This document shows positions 25,986 through 36,024 of a stretch of 64,000 nt of DNA, in pieces. The stretch's first letter is position 1. Each line of letters opens with the position of its first letter. The DNA is from Algoriphagus alkaliphilus (lineage in GTDB: Bacteria; Bacteroidota; Bacteroidia; Cytophagales; Cyclobacteriaceae): assembly GCF_900103735.1 (NCBI RefSeq), contig NZ_FMXE01000017.1, forward strand, positions 36,577-100,576, written 5' to 3'. The position numbers were made by a program, and so were the translations under genes. A model generated the notes under the pieces. It was given only the letters and a program-made list of their open reading frames with translations. It did not search any database and was not told where the DNA came from.

Positions 25986-27911
25986 TCACAAAAACTCATA
26001 CACGCTCCGATACGCCCCTTTTTCCTCAAAATAGCCCAAGAGCGAATCGAAAAAGGGATGATTAGCCAAGGTGCTGCTGTCACCGATCAAGATTAATTTC
26101 CGCTTTGCTCGGGTCAGAGCAACGTTCATTCTTCGCTCATCAGAAAGAAACCCAATCTCTCCTTTTTCATTGGATCGTGTGAGTGAGATCAGCATCAAAT
26201 CCCTCTCTTGCCCCTGAAAACCATCTACGGTATCAATGGTAATCCAGTCCGCAAAGGCTTTTAGATTCGGATACTCGAAAGTCTCAAAGATCAAGTGCCT
26301 GATCATCCTCACTTGTGCAGAATAAGGCGCGATCAAGCCAATGGTCCAGTTTTCCTGACGAAACTTGGCAAAACCGATTCGTTTCATGGTATCATTCAGG
26401 TAAGTACATGCAAACCTCGCTTCGTCCGGATTGAAGGTACTGAGACTCTCCGCCTCTTGCTGATCTGTGTACCCTGAACCTGCCGTATCGATCCATTCCA
26501 AAACTGGCTCATCCTCTCCAAGTGCATGTGACAACGTGTTTTCGGCAGCCTGAAGCTTTCCTTTGTAAAACCATTCATTTGAAAACCCCATGATGGCAGC
26601 TGGCATTCGGTATTGGACTTCCAGCATGGTGGCAGTTATCGGCTGTCGATGAATGATTTTTTCGAAAAGGGTAACTGAAAGTCCTGCTTTTGCGGCTTCA
26701 TAGGACTTGATAGTCGGGGGCAGTTGGCAATGATCACCGGCAAAAACCACCTTTTTTGCTTTCAAAATCGGTATCCAAGTCGCAGCTTCCAATCCTTGCG
26801 CAGCCTCATCAATAAATACCACGTCAAAAAGCATTCCTCTCAGATTGGAAGAAGATGCTCCAACCAGGGTACAGGCAAAAACCTGTGTTCGCTGAAAAAT
26901 ATCCGATCGAATGTAATCCTCCAGGTGACTGGCAGCCTCACGGATACGTGAGATCTCCCGATACATCAATTTGCGCTGGGCTCGTTCCTCAGGCCCAAAG
27001 TTTCGTCGGTATTGCTTGGCTATTTTGAGGCAGGACTCGGTTTCTTTCCGGAGTTTTTTCAGATCGCGAAAACTTTCATGAAAAGCTATTTTTGCATCCA
27101 GAGTCTGATTCAGGATCTTTTCCTCAACCCGCGCCGGATGCCCAAGCCGAAGGGTGGAAACCCCTGAATCCACCAGTTTTTCAACCAGCAGATCCACTGC
27201 TGCATTGCTTGGTGCAGTGACTAGTATACTCAGTCTCATCTCCACTGCCTGTCGAATGGCAGCTATTAATGTGGTGGTTTTACCCGTACCGGGAGGACCA
27301 TGAACAATGGCGAAATCCTGAGCGGCAGCGATTTTGTGACAGGCTAGATTTTGAGAAAAATTCAAACCGGGCAGATCAAACTCCGACATTTCTTTGACCC
27401 TTGGTTTCATTTCCCCAAGTGCGATATCCCGAAGTTCAACGAGACGGATATTTTCTCCCTTGATCACCTTTTTCAGCGCGGATTCCATTTCCCGATAGCT
27501 CGCCTCATCAAAAAGCAAATCCACACCCAATCTGGAATCCTGCATCCAATCGGGGATCTCATCCGCCTGAAGTGTTACCACCATGGAATCTTTTTTTACT
27601 TGATTGACGACACCATTAACTCTATTTTCCGAGCCTTGACAGCCTTCGTGTGTTGAAAAAAAGGTGACTGATTTACCGGACGAGAATGACGAGGGATAAT
27701 TGGAATCCATCCGCTCCACTTCGACTAGAAGCCGCTCACCCATCCCTATTTTATGCTTTTTGAGCAGGATTGGGTGCCATGTAATTCCTTCTTTTTTCTT
27801 ATCCGCGATAGAGGTATTCAGAAATTTCTTTTTGTAATTGGCAAGGTCTTCGGACCACTCAAGTTTGAGAAGTTGGAGACCATGCTTGAGTTCTTCGAGG
27901 ATATTCGGCAT
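25986..27911 (-). CDS. SF1 helicase, Upf1/DNA2-like
   Basis: A 641-residue superfamily 1 helicase, architecture like IGHMBP2/DNA2-type AAA_11-AAA_12. An N-terminal beta-rich domain (~1-180) precedes Walker A GPPGTGKTTTLI, motif II VFIDEAAQGLEAATW, motif III GDHCQLPPTI, motif IV/V QYRMPAAIM and VDGFQGQERDLMLISL, and the C-terminal LNVALTRAKRKLILIGDS. Acts on DNA or RNA with 5' to 3' polarity in relatives. Divergent from the next gene; 63 bp separate the two starts. Confidence 0.9.
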   Translation of the reverse strand: MPNILEELKHGLQLLKLEWSEDLANYKKKFLNTSIADKKKEGITWHPILLKKHKIGMGERLLVEVERMDSNYPSSFSSGKSVTFFSTHEGCQGSENRVNGVVNQVKKDSMVVTLQADEIPDWMQDSRLGVDLLFDEASYREMESALKKVIKGENIRLVELRDIALGEMKPRVKEMSEFDLPGLNFSQNLACHKIAAAQDFAIVHGPPGTGKTTTLIAAIRQAVEMRLSILVTAPSNAAVDLLVEKLVDSGVSTLRLGHPARVEEKILNQTLDAKIAFHESFRDLKKLRKETESCLKIAKQYRRNFGPEERAQRKLMYREISRIREAASHLEDYIRSDIFQRTQVFACTLVGASSSNLRGMLFDVVFIDEAAQGLEAATWIPILKAKKVVFAGDHCQLPPTIKSYEAAKAGLSVTLFEKIIHRQPITATMLEVQYRMPAAIMGFSNEWFYKGKLQAAENTLSHALGEDEPVLEWIDTAGSGYTDQQEAESLSTFNPDEARFACTYLNDTMKRIGFAKFRQENWTIGLIAPYSAQVRMIRHLIFETFEYPNLKAFADWITIDTVDGFQGQERDLMLISLTRSNEKGEIGFLSDERRMNVALTRAKRKLILIGDSSTLANHPFFDSLLGYFEEKGAYRSVYEFL

Positions 27912-27974
27912 CTATTGGTAATTTAGAATACAAACTAAGCAAAAGTCAGCCGGTTTACCTTTTGTAGAATTAAT

Positions 27975-28580
27975 ATGAACTTTCTTGCACACGCTTACCT
28001 GTCTTTCGGCCATGTTGGAATCCTGGTGGGCAATTTGGCAGCTGATTTTATTAAGGGAAAAGAAATACAACGGTATGATAAAGAAATTCTGATTGGAATA
28101 TTGCTCCATCGGGAGATCGATACTTTTACAGATTCTCACCCATTGGTCAAGGCAGGGCAAAGCTATCTCAGGCCAAGATTTAGGCATTATTCGACAGTGA
28201 TTACCGATATTTTCTTTGACTATTTCTTGGGAAAAAACTGGGAAAGGTATTCGGGAATTCCGCTGGAAAGCTTTGCAAATCAAACCTATCAAACAATCGA
28301 TCAACATTTGAATCTTCTTCCTGACTCGTTTAAAAATATGTTTTTCTGGATGAAAAGCCAGAATTGGTTGTATCACTATTGTGAAATTGAGGGGATTCAA
28401 AAAGCGCTCAATGGACTCAGCCGAAGAACAACTTTTGATTCGAAGATGAATGAAGCCCCGGAAGTCTTGCTGGAAAAAGAAGCAGAATTTGAGGTAATTT
28501 TTTTCGCTTTCTTCAAGGAATTAGAGACTTTTGCCCGACACAAACTCCTCGAACTACAACGAATTCATGGTAGCCATTAA
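27975..28580 (+). CDS. acyl carrier protein phosphodiesterase-like (AcpH/DUF479)
   Basis: A 201-residue protein of the AcpH family, whose E. coli member removes the phosphopantetheine arm from acyl carrier protein. Visible: MNFLAHAYLSFG start, VGNLAADFIKGKE, HREIDTFTDSHPLV, and RPRFRHYSTVITDIFFDYFL, holding the metal-binding His/Asp residues of this HD-like fold. Cytosolic. It overlaps the following small membrane protein gene by 14 bp. Confidence 0.86.
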   Translation: MNFLAHAYLSFGHVGILVGNLAADFIKGKEIQRYDKEILIGILLHREIDTFTDSHPLVKAGQSYLRPRFRHYSTVITDIFFDYFLGKNWERYSGIPLESFANQTYQTIDQHLNLLPDSFKNMFFWMKSQNWLYHYCEIEGIQKALNGLSRRTTFDSKMNEAPEVLLEKEAEFEVIFFAFFKELETFARHKLLELQRIHGSH

Positions 28581-29025
28581 GCCAAAAATATCCACATACA
28601 TTTCGCTCACGCTCATTTTGTTGGTGCTTTTGATCGGCTTGATCTTGTTATTGAGAGATTTTGCCTACACAGGCAGCTTCGCGCTTTGGTTTTATTTGGT
28701 AGCCTGCTCCCTGATCACCTTAGTATTATTGATGCTTTTGGTCAAAATGATGGCAGGATGGAGATTTATTACAGCCGGAAAGGACCACATTATCATCAAG
28801 TTGCCGCTTAAAGGAATGACCAAAGTTTATCCAATTAATGAGATTCTGCTTTGGGAGGAAGAAGTAGTCGTAGCAAACAAAAAAGAATTCAAACAGGTGA
28901 CCATTTCATTTACAGATAAAAATTCAATCTCAGTCTCCAATCATGAGCATGAATCGTATACCGAATTGATCAACTATCTGAAGAAAAAAGCAATAAAGCA
29001 GATGATCAAAAACAAAAAAGCCTGA
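28567..29025 (+). CDS. small two-helix membrane protein, unknown
   Basis: About 152 residues from the ATG at 28567 (MVAIKPKISTYIS), which overlaps the previous stop by 14 bp; the open frame reaches back to 28531. Two hydrophobic helices (LILLVLLIGLILLL and a second at ~35-60) are followed by a soluble domain of alternating strands (ITAGKDHIIIKLPLKGMTK, ISFTDKNSISV) that resembles a PH-like/bPH fold. Function unknown. Its stop codon lies within the stem of the terminator. Confidence 0.65.
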   Translation: MVAIKPKISTYISLTLILLVLLIGLILLLRDFAYTGSFALWFYLVACSLITLVLLMLLVKMMAGWRFITAGKDHIIIKLPLKGMTKVYPINEILLWEEEVVVANKKEFKQVTISFTDKNSISVSNHEHESYTELINYLKKKAIKQMIKNKKA

Positions 29026-29038
29026 TCGCTCAGGCTTT
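29017..29038. terminator. Bidirectional terminator between converging genes
   Basis: Perfect 9-bp stem AAAGCCTGA / TCAGGCTTT with a TCGC loop. The upstream gene's stop codon is part of the left arm, and the pyrophosphatase gene ends 4 bp away on the other strand. A-run on the left and T-rich sequence on the right allow use in both directions. Confidence 0.85.
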
Positions 29039-29041
29039 GGA

Positions 29042-29581
29042 TTATTTTCTGGTTCTAAAATTCTTGTCGTAGAGTTCAATACCTTCACGGATGATTCGCA
29101 TGGCATCCTCCTTACCCAAGAAATCCTCTACTTTTACTTCTTTGTTTTCCAGCTTTTTGTAATCTTCAAAGAATCTGTGAACTTCTTTCATCAAATGAGG
29201 CGGCAATTCGTCAATATCATTGATGTAATTGACAGACTGATCCCCAGCTGCAACTGCAATAATTTTATCATCTGCTTCTCCACCGTCTACCATTCGCATG
29301 ACTCCGATGACTTTGGCCGGAACGAGAGTCATGGAAGGTATGTCTATCTGCGAAATAATCAAGATGTCCAAGGGGTCATGGTCTTCACAAAAGGTTTGTG
29401 GAATAAAACCATAATTAGCAGGATAATGGACAGCAGAAAACAACACCCGATCAAGCATCAACATGCCTGTTTTCTTGTCGAGTTCATACTTTCCTTTTGA
29501 TCCTTTTGGGATTTCAATTACGCCCATTACATATTCAGGGGCATCTTTCCCGATGTTGACATCATGCCAAGGGTTAATCAT
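29042..29581 (-). CDS. ppa: inorganic pyrophosphatase (family I)
   Basis: A 179-residue soluble pyrophosphatase: hydrolyses PPi to phosphate, pulling biosynthetic reactions forward. Shows [17 protein letters not shown], the signature [10 protein letters not shown] with metal-binding Asp residues, and [20 protein letters not shown]. Start at 29581 ([11 protein letters not shown]) is the family start; the 17 extra codons up to 29632 lie over the promoter region. Monocistronic, closed by the hairpin at 29017-29038. Confidence 0.95.
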   Translation of the reverse strand: MINPWHDVNIGKDAPEYVMGVIEIPKGSKGKYELDKKTGMLMLDRVLFSAVHYPANYGFIPQTFCEDHDPLDILIISQIDIPSMTLVPAKVIGVMRMVDGGEADDKIIAVAAGDQSVNYINDIDELPPHLMKEVHRFFEDYKKLENKEVKVEDFLGKEDAMRIIREGIELYDKNFRTRK

Positions 29582-29621
29582 ATTTTTTTGGATTTTAATA
29601 AAAAATGGCCAATTGCCGAGG

Positions 29622-29629
29622 CAAAGATA
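29622..29629 (-). promoter_or_regulatory. Candidate -7 promoter box of ppa
   Basis: On the minus strand the sequence reads TATCTTTG, an exact match to TAnnTTTG, about 40 bp upstream of the ATG at 29581. No TTTG at 19-bp spacing was found, so this rests on the -7 box alone. Confidence 0.4.
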
Positions 29630-29653
29630 CAAGCCCGAAGCAATTTTTTACTT

Positions 29654-30751
29654 TTAAAATTTCCCTTTATTCAAGGTAGGAAGTGTGACTGTAATAGTTG
29701 TGCCTTCGTTAATTTCCGAATTCAAATGAATTTTCCCTCCCATTTGCTCTACAGATTCCTTGACCATGTACAATCCTAGACCGGTACCTACGTTCTTTTG
29801 AGTAGCTCTGGTAAATAGGTTAAAAACTTCCTCTCGGAAGCGTTCTTCGATACCAATTCCATTATCCTCCAAAACGATGATGGCCTCTTCCTCCATCACA
29901 TCAATGGTGAGGCTAATCCACTTTTGACCACCTTGATCTTTTTGAAATTGAACTGCATTGCTAAAAAGGTTATTTAGGATTACACGAATTTTAGCCTCAT
30001 CGGAGAAAAAAGGTGATTGCTGATTAACCTGAATCTCAATTTTAAAATGTCTAAGGTCGAATTTTTCGCGATAGGCTTCCATCTGCTGATTGACTATATC
30101 CTGAAAGTGGATTTCAGTGATCTTATGATCAATCTTGGTAGACCGATAAAAGTCCAACATTTTATAAATAAAATCATCGAGTTTGACCGTAGCTGTATCG
30201 ATCATTTCAAAATATTCCAAGGCGTTGGGATCACTAATTTCTAATTTTGCCAACTTGGAAATACCCGAAATACTCATCAGGGGCCCCCGAAGCTCATGTG
30301 ACAAACTGTAAACGAATTGATTCATCTCAGAATGAAGCTTCTGGAGTTTAATGCTTTTTTCCTTCAATTCACGCCTCATGAAGAAAATATCAGCCGCATT
30401 TTTGATGGAATTTTTAATCTGCTCAATATTCCAAGGCTTGTCAATAAATCGATAGACCTCACCTTTATTGATCGCATCGATGACACTCGCTATATCAGAA
30501 TAGCCTGTTAAGAGTATCCGAATAGGATCAGGATTGATTTTGATCATCTGCTCAAAAAACTCGGTACCAGTCAAGCCAGGCATCCGTTGATCAGCAATGA
30601 CTACATGAATTTCTTCATCTTTGACGATTCGAAGACCCTCTTCAGCATCTATTGCTGTAAAAATCTTGAAGTCCTTACGCAGGGTAGCCCGGAACGACTT
30701 TAGATTATTATCCTCATCGTCAATATAGAGCACATGAATTTTATCATTCAT
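29654..30751 (-). CDS. receiver-histidine kinase hybrid
   Basis: About 365 residues from the ATG at 30751, which shares an ATGA with the stop of the upstream kinase. N-terminal receiver domain (~1-120): acidic pocket IDDED, phospho-acceptor Asp54 in ADQRMPG, conserved LLTGYSD and KPW. A linker leads to a HisKA domain with the phospho-His in LSHELRGPLMS, then a HATPase_c domain with LNNLFSNAVQF (N), LEDNGIGIEE (G1) and GTGLGLYMVKE (G2). Soluble, cytosolic. Last gene of a four-gene operon, it probably receives signal from the membrane kinase encoded just upstream. Confidence 0.9.
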   Translation of the reverse strand: MNDKIHVLYIDDEDNNLKSFRATLRKDFKIFTAIDAEEGLRIVKDEEIHVVIADQRMPGLTGTEFFEQMIKINPDPIRILLTGYSDIASVIDAINKGEVYRFIDKPWNIEQIKNSIKNAADIFFMRRELKEKSIKLQKLHSEMNQFVYSLSHELRGPLMSISGISKLAKLEISDPNALEYFEMIDTATVKLDDFIYKMLDFYRSTKIDHKITEIHFQDIVNQQMEAYREKFDLRHFKIEIQVNQQSPFFSDEAKIRVILNNLFSNAVQFQKDQGGQKWISLTIDVMEEEAIIVLEDNGIGIEERFREEVFNLFTRATQKNVGTGLGLYMVKESVEQMGGKIHLNSEINEGTTITVTLPTLNKGKF

Positions 30752-32855
30752 TCTTTGGGACATTTTGGTAAATCGGAAGAGAAATAATAAAAGTTGTCCC
30801 CTGGCCTTCCTCGGTCACTACCTCCAGAGTTCCTTTGTGATTTTCAATAATAGAATAAACTATGGAAAGACCCAAACCTGTACCTTTCCCGACAGCCTTT
30901 GTTGTAAAAAAAGGTTCGAAAATTCGTTGCTTCACTTTTTCAGGCATCCCTGGACCATTATCCTCAATTTCAACAATTACATGATCCGCGAAGGGCTTAG
31001 TACGAACAGTTATCTTTGGATCGCTAATATTATCCAAATTATCTGACAAAGCATGGACGGCATTGTTGAGGATATTCATAAACACCTGATTGATCTTACC
31101 GGCAAGGCATTCAACCAGTGGAAGTTCGCCAAATTCTCTGATTATTCTGATTTTACTTGGGATTGTACTATTCAAAAGAATTATTGTACTGTTTATTCCG
31201 TCATGAAGATCAACTTTTTTCACATCTTGCTCATCTACTCGTGAGAAAATCCGAAGTCCCTTGACAATTTCAACAGTCCGCTTGGCCCCGTCATCCATGC
31301 CTTTGAGCAGTTGTTCCACTTCTTCCAAGACGTAGTCAAGTTCAAGATCTTCTTCTAGTTGTTTGGCTTCTTTTTTGGTGTTTTCGGTAAATTCCCGCTG
31401 ACCGGAGCTCCTATAAAACTCGACGATTTCCATGATATCTTTAATGTCACGTCTAAGCGGAGTAATGTTAGAGCTGACGAAATTTATCGGATTGTTGATC
31501 TCGTGAGCTATACCTGCGGTTAATTGGCCTAAAGATGCCATTTTTTCCTGGTTTACAAGTTGGCTTTGGGTATTTTGAAGCGTACGGAGCGCATGCTCTA
31601 ACTCATCTGTCCTGATTCTCACCTTTTGTTCAAGCATATTATTTTGCTCCCGGATCAGCTGTTCATTTTGATTGAGAATCTGAAGTTTTTCAGCTTGCTC
31701 GTCTTCTTTTTCTTTTTTAAGAATATTGATTTTATCAGCCAATGCAAAAGAAAGCAATACTACTTCAAGGGCAGACCCAAAAGGCATAATGTAAGCCGTC
31801 AGATTATTGGTAGGAATAATACCCATTTCGCTAAACACAAAAAGGAAGATCCCAATCATAAAAACAGACCAAGCCAAAAGGTAATAGCGGGCAGGGCGGT
31901 AGCCTAACCTAAGCGTAGCCCATGCTACAAACAACACATATAATACTACAATTGACTGCGTGACCAAAATAACCTGATAACTCAGCGTGGTGGAAAAAAT
32001 AAAAGCATTAACCAAAATGAAAAAGTAAACAAAATATATGATGTTAAAACCAAAATCCAATTTTGGCACATAATGCTTGGTAAGTAAGAAAATTCGTAAA
32101 AACCAAATCCCAACAATACTTACTAGGGAAGAAAATATAACAACTGATCTTATGTTCATCCAATCCCACTCAGGCCAAATTAAGACTTGAGTAAAGCCTA
32201 GAATGGAGGCTTGGGCAAACCAAACCAAAACAGTATGAAGTACATAGACCAAATAAATCTTATCTCTAACAGAAAAATATAAAAATAAGTTATAGAAGAA
32301 TAAACCAATAAAAATCCCAGTCAATAACCCAAAGAAAATATTCTCAAAATCTATGATTGATTTAAATTCCTCATCTTCAACTATATATGCTAGAAAAATC
32401 TTTTTATCTGTATTATCAATTTTTAAAAGCAAAAAATCTGACGCCAATTCTTGGGGAGTTAATTGAAACACAATTTTATGAGACTGAAAGTGCCTTTTTT
32501 CAATCCCTGTCAACCTACCACTCACTTGGTAATTACCTACTTCACCATTTTGTACAGGATACAAATAGACATAATCCAATGAGGAAGAGTTCAATACAAG
32601 TAAAGGATTGGAATAAGAATCAAATTTCTTTGACTCGATTTTAATCCAAACCACCTTGTTGTTTATACCAAAATTAAAGTTGTAGCAATTATTACTCGAA
32701 AAAAAGTTTACTCTATCAATAATTCTATCCACCCCAATTTCTTTTTCCTCCATTAAGTAGGTGAAACAATCAAGCTTAGACAAATTCTCTTGAGCAAAGG
32801 ATTCCTTTGAAAAGGACAGTATTAACCCAAATAATAAAATTATAATTTTATACAT
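30744..32855 (-). CDS. 7TMR-DISM sensor histidine kinase
   Basis: A 703-residue membrane kinase. Signal peptide ([19 protein letters not shown]), periplasmic 7TMR-DISMED2-type sensor (~25-155), seven transmembrane helices (~170-385, starting [17 protein letters not shown]), a coiled coil ([20 protein letters not shown]), HisKA with His in [14 protein letters not shown], and HATPase_c with [21 protein letters not shown] and [13 protein letters not shown]. The DISMED2 fold often binds carbohydrates or other small ligands. Overlaps the downstream hybrid kinase by 8 bp and the upstream gene by 8 bp, so all are translated as one unit. Confidence 0.92.
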   Translation of the reverse strand: MYKIIILLFGLILSFSKESFAQENLSKLDCFTYLMEEKEIGVDRIIDRVNFFSSNNCYNFNFGINNKVVWIKIESKKFDSYSNPLLVLNSSSLDYVYLYPVQNGEVGNYQVSGRLTGIEKRHFQSHKIVFQLTPQELASDFLLLKIDNTDKKIFLAYIVEDEEFKSIIDFENIFFGLLTGIFIGLFFYNLFLYFSVRDKIYLVYVLHTVLVWFAQASILGFTQVLIWPEWDWMNIRSVVIFSSLVSIVGIWFLRIFLLTKHYVPKLDFGFNIIYFVYFFILVNAFIFSTTLSYQVILVTQSIVVLYVLFVAWATLRLGYRPARYYLLAWSVFMIGIFLFVFSEMGIIPTNNLTAYIMPFGSALEVVLLSFALADKINILKKEKEDEQAEKLQILNQNEQLIREQNNMLEQKVRIRTDELEHALRTLQNTQSQLVNQEKMASLGQLTAGIAHEINNPINFVSSNITPLRRDIKDIMEIVEFYRSSGQREFTENTKKEAKQLEEDLELDYVLEEVEQLLKGMDDGAKRTVEIVKGLRIFSRVDEQDVKKVDLHDGINSTIILLNSTIPSKIRIIREFGELPLVECLAGKINQVFMNILNNAVHALSDNLDNISDPKITVRTKPFADHVIVEIEDNGPGMPEKVKQRIFEPFFTTKAVGKGTGLGLSIVYSIIENHKGTLEVVTEEGQGTTFIISLPIYQNVPKNE

Positions 32856-33558
32856 CTTTTCTCCAATCAGGATTTAAAAGTAATAAATCATACTCCACTA
32901 AAAACTCTCCCTTTGGTCCTACTTCTGTTTTAACACATTGCAAATTATTTCTTAAATCTTGAATTATTTTACGCTCATTTGGATCAGCATTCGGAAGTCT
33001 ATCTGGATCCTTCATAACTATGGAAGTAGCAACCAAATCCAGTTTTGGATAAAAAAATGTTCCTGAATTACCAATACCCTCTTCTATCTCAAATCCTTTT
33101 TGAAGCGAAGGCTTTAAAGTATATTCCGCTACCAAGGCCAATAAAGAGCCTAATTTTAGTTGTGTGACTATAGCAATTCCTGCACGGATCAACAAGACAG
33201 CGCCGACACCATACCCTGATATCGATTTGGAATTCCACAATCCAGAAACTTCTCCCGTCCCTTTAATAGAATACCCTTTTACAAGATCGAAAATTTTGTG
33301 ATCAACCTGTGATACCGCCATTTCCATTGGCAGAGGGTAATCTGGGTGGGCAATATGAATCCTTAGACCACTCACTACTTCACCTGTATCTTCCAATTCA
33401 ACAGTAACGACATAGACAAAGGGATTTAAAATCCAATCATTATTAGAGGATGTAACTTTTGTAACACCATACTGCTTCAATACATCCGCATGTCCTTTAA
33501 CAAATTTCTCACATCGCCCTGGTTCATCTATCGCTCGAAACGCCTTGAACTTAAACAT
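32848..33558 (-). CDS. possible N-acyltransferase (GNAT-like), uncertain
   Basis: A 236-residue soluble protein. I see no exact family match, but the layout resembles acyl-amino-acid synthase/autoinducer synthase type GNAT folds: a basic N-terminal segment (FVKGHADVLKQYGVTK), beta strands with VYVVTVELEDTGEVVSGLR, an EVSGLWNSKSISG segment where substrate-binding acids sit, a hydrophobic helix GAVLLIRAGIAIV, and a glycine-rich late segment. No transmembrane helix. Position between the E1-nitroreductase gene (2-bp gap) and the sensor kinase (8-bp overlap) ties it to this operon. The acyltransferase reading is an inference. Confidence 0.5.
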   Translation of the reverse strand: MFKFKAFRAIDEPGRCEKFVKGHADVLKQYGVTKVTSSNNDWILNPFVYVVTVELEDTGEVVSGLRIHIAHPDYPLPMEMAVSQVDHKIFDLVKGYSIKGTGEVSGLWNSKSISGYGVGAVLLIRAGIAIVTQLKLGSLLALVAEYTLKPSLQKGFEIEEGIGNSGTFFYPKLDLVATSIVMKDPDRLPNADPNERKIIQDLRNNLQCVKTEVGPKGEFLVEYDLLLLNPDWRKDV

Positions 33559-33560
33559 TA

Positions 33561-35837
33561 TTAAATTAGAATTAAGGTGTCTTCAACATCTCGACGGTAA
33601 GCTCTAACACTTGGTTCACCTGCTACATTTAACCTAAACATAAATAAATCCTGCTTTTCAGCATTTTTTTTAAATATGTTATCGAATTTAGTTTTCAATT
33701 TTATAATTTCTTTCTCTTCTTCCTTCGAAAACCCATGGTTAGCTTCTTGAGAAACCCTATGAAAGATAAACAACATAGCCGTGACTGGCTGAAAGCTAAT
33801 GCCTAACATATTGGCTTTGATCCAAATTCTTTGTAATACCCTTCCCCCTTCTAAGTACGATTTAGAGGAAAAGTCATCCCCCTGTAGCACCATTATACAA
33901 GAAGAAGAACACATGGTATCTTTAGAGATTTTGGTGAGTCCGTATCCCATTAGAAATTTTCGAAAGAATTTAACTGTTCTGGGATCTTTAAGCAAACCCA
34001 TTGCTGCTTTTTCCGTTCCGGATAGCTCCAAAGTTTCAATATCAATTCCATCTTTTGTTTGAATGGCATCTTTTTCAGTCCACCTGACTTCTTTGATAAA
34101 ATCCATCAAACCCTCTTCATGGAAAAACCGCATCCTATCCATTCCGCCAACTATTTCAGAAAGACTTTCTATATCATTTTTATCCTCTGTAAACTTAATT
34201 GAAAGCCCTTCATTTTCTGCGAAAGCCGCTAATTCCACCAATTGTTCCAAGGGAAGTAGTTGTCTGCTGTTATTTTTTCTATTGGTACATCGCAAGGAAA
34301 TCCCGTCTGCTAATTCCAAATATGGGACTGAAATTGGGAACTTGAATTTAGCAATAAAGCGAATAGAGCAAATCAAGTCTTGCTCAAATTCCTGAATTTG
34401 ATCAATAAATTCTACTTCAATTCCTTCTTTTGCAGTTATCAATCTCAAATTTTCCAACGCTGCTCCAAAGGCTATCAAGGATCCGGAACCCTTGAAATCA
34501 AGCATCGAATGACTTCTTTCTTTGTCATGAAAAAGATGAAGAATTCCTTTGGAATCAAATACCCAAATCCATGGTTGAATATTGCCACCAGAAGGAGCCA
34601 TGTTCGCAAATGAAAGAATCAATTTGAGTTCCTCTAAAGAAAGAATATAGCCAGACTGCAGGATATTATCAGGGAGCATTTTCAAAAACTTTTTTGAAAA
34701 TGTCGAAACACTTAATTTTTTTGGCTGGACCTCAATTTCTTCAACTTGATCAATTTTGATGATCTCATCAAAATCAACATAAAATCTCCCGGACGGCACA
34801 TTGTCTCCCAAAAGTAACCTCCTGCCGACATGGGCAACGGAAGCACCTCCTAAAAAAACACCTGAAGCCAATTGAGGCCAAGAAGTAATTGAAGAACCTA
34901 TTTCTAGGAGCGAGGCTTTCATTCGTAGGGAGAGCGTTTCTAAACCTGTTATCTTTAAAACTATGGCGACTCTTTCTTTATTAGAAAGGTTAGCCAATTC
35001 GTCTTTTGTAATCCCTTCCAACATTCCATGGAAAATCTTCCTTTTTGGTTCTACATCAAATCGCTCAATATCCAGCATTCCACGATCCGAGGTATCCATC
35101 ATCACAGGAATTTGCTCTAACTTGGCCCTTTCCCTAATTAATACTTTAATATCTAGGCTATCACACTCATCCACAAGCAAATCAAGCTTCCCATTTGCGG
35201 TTAAAAAATCCCCAATATTATCTTCATTAATACCCTCCCGAAACAGCGTAACTTTCAAATAGGGATCTATTTCCGAAATTTCCCGTGCAGCAATCACTAC
35301 TTTTTCTATTCCTAGGCTAGTAACTCCAGCTTTTAAACGATTAAGATTACTCAACTCCAGTATATCAAAATCAGCTAAACGCATTTCTCCACAGCTACGC
35401 TCTAAGGCCATTGCGAGAGCAATACTTTGGCCTACTGATAAACCGACTATTCCGACTTTTTTATCGCCTAATTCCTGTTGCTCAGAAGGAGTAATTTTGA
35501 AATTATTACGTACAGTCCTAACCCTAATAAAATCTTTTTCCGGTAATAGGTGTACAAGGGTGTATTTCCAAGGATAATAAACCCAATTTCCAAATCGCTC
35601 TTTATCCTTATCCCTGAAAAAATCTCTAACCCGCTCTCGAAGCTCTTCTTTACTGAATTGGTATTCGGGAGATTGAGATTTTATTAAATCTGAAACTTGG
35701 CTGTCAATTTCATCTACCACGTAAATAAACGAATTGGCCTTTAGATTTTGGATTTTCTCCAAATCTGATTGATCAGAAGGATTATATAATACGGGGTAAA
35801 CCTGATCTCCCAGATCAAATTTGGAATAAGTAAGCAT
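33561..35837 (-). CDS. E1-like (ThiF) / nitroreductase fusion, Rv1355c-like
   Basis: A 758-residue fusion. Residues ~1-110 are an N-terminal domain of unknown fold. ~115-340 is an E1/ThiF Rossmann domain: glycine loop KVGIVGLSVGQSIA, LADFDILELSNLNRLKA (the S-N-L-x-R of E1 enzymes) and LLVDECDSLD; the CXXC zinc pairs of MoeB/ThiF are absent. ~400-750 is an Acg/nitroreductase-type FMN domain: FANMAPSGGNIQPWIW, FGAALENLRL, SLRCTNRKNN. E1 domains adenylate carboxyl groups (C-termini or free acids); the nitroreductase half could oxidise or reduce the product. First gene of the four-gene operon. Similar fusions are known (M. tuberculosis Rv1355c) but their job is not settled. Confidence 0.82.
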   Translation of the reverse strand: MLTYSKFDLGDQVYPVLYNPSDQSDLEKIQNLKANSFIYVVDEIDSQVSDLIKSQSPEYQFSKEELRERVRDFFRDKDKERFGNWVYYPWKYTLVHLLPEKDFIRVRTVRNNFKITPSEQQELGDKKVGIVGLSVGQSIALAMALERSCGEMRLADFDILELSNLNRLKAGVTSLGIEKVVIAAREISEIDPYLKVTLFREGINEDNIGDFLTANGKLDLLVDECDSLDIKVLIRERAKLEQIPVMMDTSDRGMLDIERFDVEPKRKIFHGMLEGITKDELANLSNKERVAIVLKITGLETLSLRMKASLLEIGSSITSWPQLASGVFLGGASVAHVGRRLLLGDNVPSGRFYVDFDEIIKIDQVEEIEVQPKKLSVSTFSKKFLKMLPDNILQSGYILSLEELKLILSFANMAPSGGNIQPWIWVFDSKGILHLFHDKERSHSMLDFKGSGSLIAFGAALENLRLITAKEGIEVEFIDQIQEFEQDLICSIRFIAKFKFPISVPYLELADGISLRCTNRKNNSRQLLPLEQLVELAAFAENEGLSIKFTEDKNDIESLSEIVGGMDRMRFFHEEGLMDFIKEVRWTEKDAIQTKDGIDIETLELSGTEKAAMGLLKDPRTVKFFRKFLMGYGLTKISKDTMCSSSCIMVLQGDDFSSKSYLEGGRVLQRIWIKANMLGISFQPVTAMLFIFHRVSQEANHGFSKEEEKEIIKLKTKFDNIFKKNAEKQDLFMFRLNVAGEPSVRAYRRDVEDTLILI

Positions 35838-36024
35838 ATTGACTCGGGGTGATGAACCTCGGTAAATATAATTTATTAAGGCATATGTAAAACTTTTTAG
35901 TAGTCAATTTATTTACCGGATTGTTTCCAACTTTTCCCCAAAATGAGAAAGCCATAAAGTCGGTTTGTTTCATTAGTTGGAAAAAAGAGTAATTTTAACC
36001 TGATTTATCGCAATATTGGATTTG

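Noticed and set aside
36016..36024. TTG start for the response regulator
   Set aside because: The ATG at 36025 lies nine bases later and leaves the whole receiver domain intact, so the TTG start is unnecessary.
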